Source of the DNA: Micromonospora kangleipakensis | GTDB taxonomy: Bacteria; Actinomycetota; Actinomycetes; Mycobacteriales; Micromonosporaceae | Reading direction: 5' to 3' | Assembly: GCF_004217615.1 (NCBI RefSeq) | Contig: NZ_SHLD01000001.1 | Location: forward strand, 5,208,001 to 5,272,000 | Length of the DNA: 64,000 nucleotides | Part shown: positions 60,914 to 64,000 of the stretch, piece by piece | How positions within the stretch are numbered: position 1 is the stretch's first letter | How the letters are laid out: each line of letters opens with the position of its first letter | The notes under the pieces: model-generated | What the model was told of the DNA's origin: nothing | Databases searched by the model: none | Seen by the model: the letters and a program-made list of their open reading frames with translations, nothing else | Made by a program: the position numbers and the translations under genes

Positions 60914-61282
60914 ATGGACAAGCCCGAGGTAGGCCCGATCGAGGGCGCGCCGCCCGCCGATCTCGTCATCGAGGACATCACCGTCGGCGAGGGCCCGGAG
61001 GCCCAGCCGGGTCAGCTGGCCAGCGTGCACTACGTCGGGGTGGCCCACTCGACCGGCCGCGAGTTCGACGCGTCGTGGAACCGGGGTGAGACCTTCGAGT
61101 TCCCGCTCGGCGGCGGCCAGGTCATCGCCGGCTGGGACCAGGGCGTGGTGGGCATGAAGGTCGGCGGCCGTCGTCGGCTGACCATCCCGCCGCACCTGGG
61201 CTACGGCAGCCGGGGCGCCGGCGGGGTCATCAAGCCGAACGAGACCCTGGTCTTCGTGGTCGACCTGCTCGGCGTCCGCTGA
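60914..61282 (+). CDS. FKBP-type peptidyl-prolyl isomerase
   Basis: A 122-aa stand-alone FKBP domain. Marks are DITVGEGPEAQPGQLASVHYVG, GREFDASWNRGETFEFPLG, QVIAGWDQGVVGMKVGGRR, and GYGSRGAGGVIKPNETLVF. Active-site aromatic and Asp positions are kept. It catalyses cis-trans isomerisation at proline in the cytoplasm. GGAG at 9 nt supports ATG 60914. Confidence 0.95.
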   Translation: MDKPEVGPIEGAPPADLVIEDITVGEGPEAQPGQLASVHYVGVAHSTGREFDASWNRGETFEFPLGGGQVIAGWDQGVVGMKVGGRRRLTIPPHLGYGSRGAGGVIKPNETLVFVVDLLGVR

Positions 61283-61414
61283 CCCAGCACTGATGCACGC
61301 CAGGGGCCGCCGGCAACGCGCCGACGGCCCCGGCGCGCTGCCCGGGCCGGCACCCGGCCCGGTCGCGTCTCTCCCGCCGCCCCGGCGCGATCGGCCCGGG
61401 CCCGACCGGCGCGG

Positions 61415-61780
61415 TCAGGCCGGCACCAGCTCCGCCACCGCCGCCGGGCCCACGGTCGCCGACTCCCGCACCGGCAGCACCCGGTGCAGGCCGGTGGCGC
61501 GCAGCACCCGGGCCACCACCGGATCCGGGTCGACCAGCACCAGCTCGCCGCCCCGCGCGCGGATCCGCAGGTGGGCGGCGAACAGTGCGCGCACCGCGGT
61601 CGCGGAGAGCACCCGCACGCCGGAGAGATCCAGCCGGAGCACCGGGCGGGCCGGGGCCGCCCACAGCGCGGCCCGGAACGACCCGACGGTCGCGATGTCG
61701 ATCTCGCCGACCGCCCGGACGTCCACCACGTGGTCGCCGACGCTGATCTCCAGGTGGAACCGGTCGCTGTGCTGCCCCAT
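61415..61780 (-). CDS. STAS-domain anti-sigma factor antagonist
   Basis: A 121-aa protein with a STAS fold: VVDVRAVGEIDIATVGSFRAAL, PVLRLDLSGVRVLSATAVRAL and GGELVLVDPDPVVARVL. The Ser in VLSATAV is at the place of the SpoIIAA/RsbV phospho-acceptor. Such proteins release sigma factors by binding an anti-sigma kinase. None is nearby. ATG 61780. Confidence 0.88.
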   Translation of the reverse strand: MGQHSDRFHLEISVGDHVVDVRAVGEIDIATVGSFRAALWAAPARPVLRLDLSGVRVLSATAVRALFAAHLRIRARGGELVLVDPDPVVARVLRATGLHRVLPVRESATVGPAAVAELVPA

Positions 61781-61996
61781 GCCGACGAACCTATCGGCCG
61801 GGACCGACAGTTCCGGCCCGGCGGAACCCGGGATCCGGGTACGGCCCGGGTCCGACCCCGAGGACGTCAGGGTCGCGCTCAGGTGCTCCCCATGATGCGG
61901 TACCCCTCCTCCGGGACGGCCCGGGTCGCCCCGCCGCCGTCGCCCCGACACGCAACGGGCGCGCGCGGCGGCGCATCGGCGGGTGACAATGAGCGG

Positions 61997-63016
61997 ATGG
62001 CCGTTCCCCGTCAGCGCCCGCCCCGACTCATCCGGCCCGTTCGCGAGCCGGCCACCGTGCCCCCGCCGCTGGAGGGGCCGTGGGCCCCCACCGACCTCCG
62101 GCTCGACCACGCCGATCTGCTGCCGCTGCCGGACGGCGCGCACGGGCCGGAGGACGTGCTGATCGACCCGGACGGCCGGGTGATCAGCGGGGACGAGGAC
62201 GGCCGGTTGTGGTGGTGGCCGGCGGACGCGCCGGCGGGCACCCGACCCCGGCTGCTCGCCGAGACCGGCGGCCGGCCGCTGGGCATCGAGCTCGACCCGG
62301 TCGACGGTGCGCTGGTCGTCTGCGACGCGTACCGGGGGCTGCTGCGGGTCACCCCGGACGGCGTGGTCCACGAGCTGACCGGCAGCGCGCCGCCGGTGCA
62401 CCTCGCCGACAACGCCACGGTCGCCCGGGACGGCACGATCTACTTCACCGACTCGTCCGACCGGTTCCCGCTCTCGCACTGGAAACGGGACCTGCTGGAG
62501 CACCGGCCCAACGGCCGGGTGCTGGCGTACGACCGGCGGACGGGGCGTACGGAGGTGGTGACGAGCGGGCTCTACTTCCCCAACGGCGTCGCCCTCACCC
62601 CGGACGAGTCGGCGCTGATGCTGGTGGAGACGGCCACCCACCGGCTGCTCCGGATCGACCTGCCGGACGGCCGGGCCACCGTGCTGACCGACCTGCCGGC
62701 GTACCCGGACAACGTTGCCGCGGTGGGCGACGGGACGTACTGGATCGCCCTGCCCAGCCCCCGCCTGCCGATCATGGAGCGGCTGCTGCCGCATCCGCGG
62801 GTCCGACAGCTGGTGGCCCTGCTGCCGGGCGCGGTGCAGCCGCAGCCCCGCCGGTACGGCCTGGTCGCGCTGGTCGACGGCGAGGGGCGGGTGCTCCGGA
62901 CGCTGCACGGCCCGACCGGCGCGTACTCGATGATCACCGGCGTGCGGCAGCACGGGGACCTGCTCTGGCTGGGCAGCCTGACCGCGACGGGTGTGGCCCG
63001 GGTGCGCCTCGGCTGA
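61997..63016 (+). CDS. SMP-30/strictosidine synthase-like six-bladed propeller protein
   Basis: A 339-aa protein. Propeller repeats include GPEDVLIDPDGRVISGDEDG, GRPLGIELDPVDGALVVCD, HLADNATVARDGTIYFTDSS and YFPNGVALTPDESALMLVE. The LADNA...IYFTDSS and FPNGV segments match the strictosidine-synthase-like (SSL/gluconolactonase) family. Probable hydrolase/lactonase with a metal in the propeller channel. No signal peptide. The ribosome site before ATG 61997 is weak. Confidence 0.87.
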   Translation: MAVPRQRPPRLIRPVREPATVPPPLEGPWAPTDLRLDHADLLPLPDGAHGPEDVLIDPDGRVISGDEDGRLWWWPADAPAGTRPRLLAETGGRPLGIELDPVDGALVVCDAYRGLLRVTPDGVVHELTGSAPPVHLADNATVARDGTIYFTDSSDRFPLSHWKRDLLEHRPNGRVLAYDRRTGRTEVVTSGLYFPNGVALTPDESALMLVETATHRLLRIDLPDGRATVLTDLPAYPDNVAAVGDGTYWIALPSPRLPIMERLLPHPRVRQLVALLPGAVQPQPRRYGLVALVDGEGRVLRTLHGPTGAYSMITGVRQHGDLLWLGSLTATGVARVRLG

Positions 63017-63031
63017 GCGGCCGTGACGGGC

Positions 63032-63066
63032 GGCCGGCCCGCCACCGGTGAGGTGGCGGGCCGGCC
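63032..63066. terminator. bidirectional hairpin terminator
   Basis: GGCCGGCCCGCCACC pairs perfectly with GGTGGCGGGCCGGCC (15 bp) around a GGTGA loop. It lies between the convergent propeller and L,D-transpeptidase genes. Confidence 0.85.
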
Positions 63067-63087
63067 CGGTCGTTCCTCCCCGGTCGA

Positions 63088-64000
63088 TCAGCCGCCGCTG
63101 GCCGACGGGGTCGGTGCGGGCGCCGAACCGCCGGCCACCGCGCCCGGGTGCGGCGTGCTGCTGGGGGTGGGCTTCAGCCCGGCCGGGACGGGCAGGGCGC
63201 TGCCCTTGGCGAACTCGTCCCAGCTGACGTTCCAGGCGGTCCAGCCGTTGCCCTGGTCCAACTTCACCTCGGTGCCCTTGACGGTCACCAGGTCGCCGAC
63301 CTGTGTGACTCCCATCAGCCAGTGCGCCGCATCGGCCGAGACATTGGTGCAGCCGTGCGAGACGTTGATGTTGCCCTGGTCCCCCTCCGACCATGGCGCG
63401 GAGTGGATGAACTCGCCGCCCCAGGTCAGCCGCTGCGCGTCGTCAACGTCGACCACGTAGCCGCCGTTCGGGTCGCCCCGCGTGTCGAAGGTGGTCCGGT
63501 CGAACTTCTCCATGATCACCATCGTGCCGCTGGAGGTCGGGGTGCTCGACTTGCCGAGGCTCACCGGGATCTTGCGGAGCAGCTTGCCGTCCTGATAGAC
63601 CGACATCTGCTTGGTGGCGTTGTCGATGTCGAGCGAGACCTGCCGGCCGATCTTCGAGGTCGCGCTGTGATCGGCGTCGCCGATGGCGTTCTTGCCGATC
63701 GGCAGCCCCTGCAGGGCGCTCCGTACGCTGATCTTCGTGCCGGGCTGCCAGAAATCAGGTGCCCGGTATTCGACCTGCTTCCCGTCCGCCACCCACGACC
63801 AGGTGCCCGGCTGCGGCGGGTCAGTCTTCACGAACAATCGCCGTTGCACGTCCGCCCGGGCTTCTTTGGGAATTGGCGGATCGAACGCGACGGTTACCGG
63901 CAGAGCCGTCCCGTACGTCTGCTTACTGGTGAAATAGAGCTCGGTGGTGATGGCCGGCTTGGTCGATTTCGCCATCGTGGTGAACGTCGTCTTCTGCGTG
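63088..64000 (-). CDS. L,D-transpeptidase (LdtMt-like), partial (5' end off window)
   Basis: About 304 residues of the C-terminal part are present; the frame stays open to the right edge (TQKTTFTTMAKSTKPAIT...), so the ATG at 63975 is internal. An Ig-like domain (YGTALPVTVAFDPPIPKEAR...) is followed by the YkuD catalytic domain with HSAPWSEGDQGNINVSHGC, i.e. the SHGCxN motif with the Cys nucleophile. A Pro/Ser-rich tail ends it. These enzymes make 3-3 peptidoglycan cross-links outside the membrane and resist many beta-lactams. Confidence 0.92.
   Translation of the reverse strand, partial: TQKTTFTTMAKSTKPAITTELYFTSKQTYGTALPVTVAFDPPIPKEARADVQRRLFVKTDPPQPGTWSWVADGKQVEYRAPDFWQPGTKISVRSALQGLPIGKNAIGDADHSATSKIGRQVSLDIDNATKQMSVYQDGKLLRKIPVSLGKSSTPTSSGTMVIMEKFDRTTFDTRGDPNGGYVVDVDDAQRLTWGGEFIHSAPWSEGDQGNINVSHGCTNVSADAAHWLMGVTQVGDLVTVKGTEVKLDQGNGWTAWNVSWDEFAKGSALPVPAGLKPTPSSTPHPGAVAGGSAPAPTPSASGG

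Overview
The window is a 64 kb piece of a very GC-rich actinobacterial chromosome, most likely from a Micromonosporaceae member (Micromonospora-like). This rests on the high GC content, the frequent GTG starts and ATGA/GTGA overlaps, and the gene set: a complete egtABCD ergothioneine operon, Lsr2, an AmaP/Asp23/DUF6286/DUF2273 envelope-stress cluster, an HspR-type operator in front of lon, and eukaryotic-type Ser/Thr kinase and L,D-transpeptidase genes. The assignment comes from gene content only; no database comparison was possible.

Layout. 0-6 kb: end of an exopolysaccharide locus (GT4 glycosyltransferase, low-molecular-weight Tyr phosphatase, BY-kinase) with a CapD/WbpM-type nucleotide-sugar dehydratase gene broken by about six frameshifts. 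6.3-7.9 kb: a TnpB gene framed by near-perfect terminal inverted repeats. 7.8-9.4 kb: membrane proteins and a TMEM165/GDT1 exporter behind a yybP-ykoY-type Mn riboswitch. 9.4-13.9 kb: egtA-egtB-egtC-egtD, with a 59-bp tandem repeat between egtB and egtC. 14-17.4 kb: ECF sigma factor with a partner membrane protein, then a PknB-like kinase. 17.4-25 kb: FtsX-type ABC exporter, two-component system, a broken GntR regulator and a DUF305 protein. 25-28.5 kb: two secreted LVIVD-repeat paralogs, each behind a CRP-type site at the same class-II spacing. 28.5-32 kb: C-N hydrolase, PfkB kinase, DUF1203, and a frameshifted MerR gene beside an IS607-type element (32-34 kb). 34-41.5 kb: DUF6461, asparagine-synthetase-like/M15-like pair, PEP-mutase-like/P450 pair, ArsR, a GH43 remnant, 2'-5' ligase and a deaminase. 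41.5-49 kb: second two-component system (kinase frameshifted at its end), DEAD-box helicase, Lon, Lsr2. 49-56 kb: DinB-like protein, MFS transporter, large secreted protein, DUF2726-like protein and the AmaP cluster. 56-58.2 kb: a second IS607-type element that has truncated a nitroreductase gene. 58-64 kb: metal-receptor-like protein, USP remnant, CBS/BON protein, DoxX-like protein, FKBP, STAS protein, SMP-30-like protein and an incomplete L,D-transpeptidase.

Common threads. Three TnpB-family nucleases of two types sit within 52 kb. Seven genes are frameshifted or truncated (capD-like, GntR, MerR, histidine kinase C-terminus, GH43, nitroreductase, USP). Thiol/oxidative and envelope stress functions are well represented. 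I found no tRNA, rRNA or CRISPR array.
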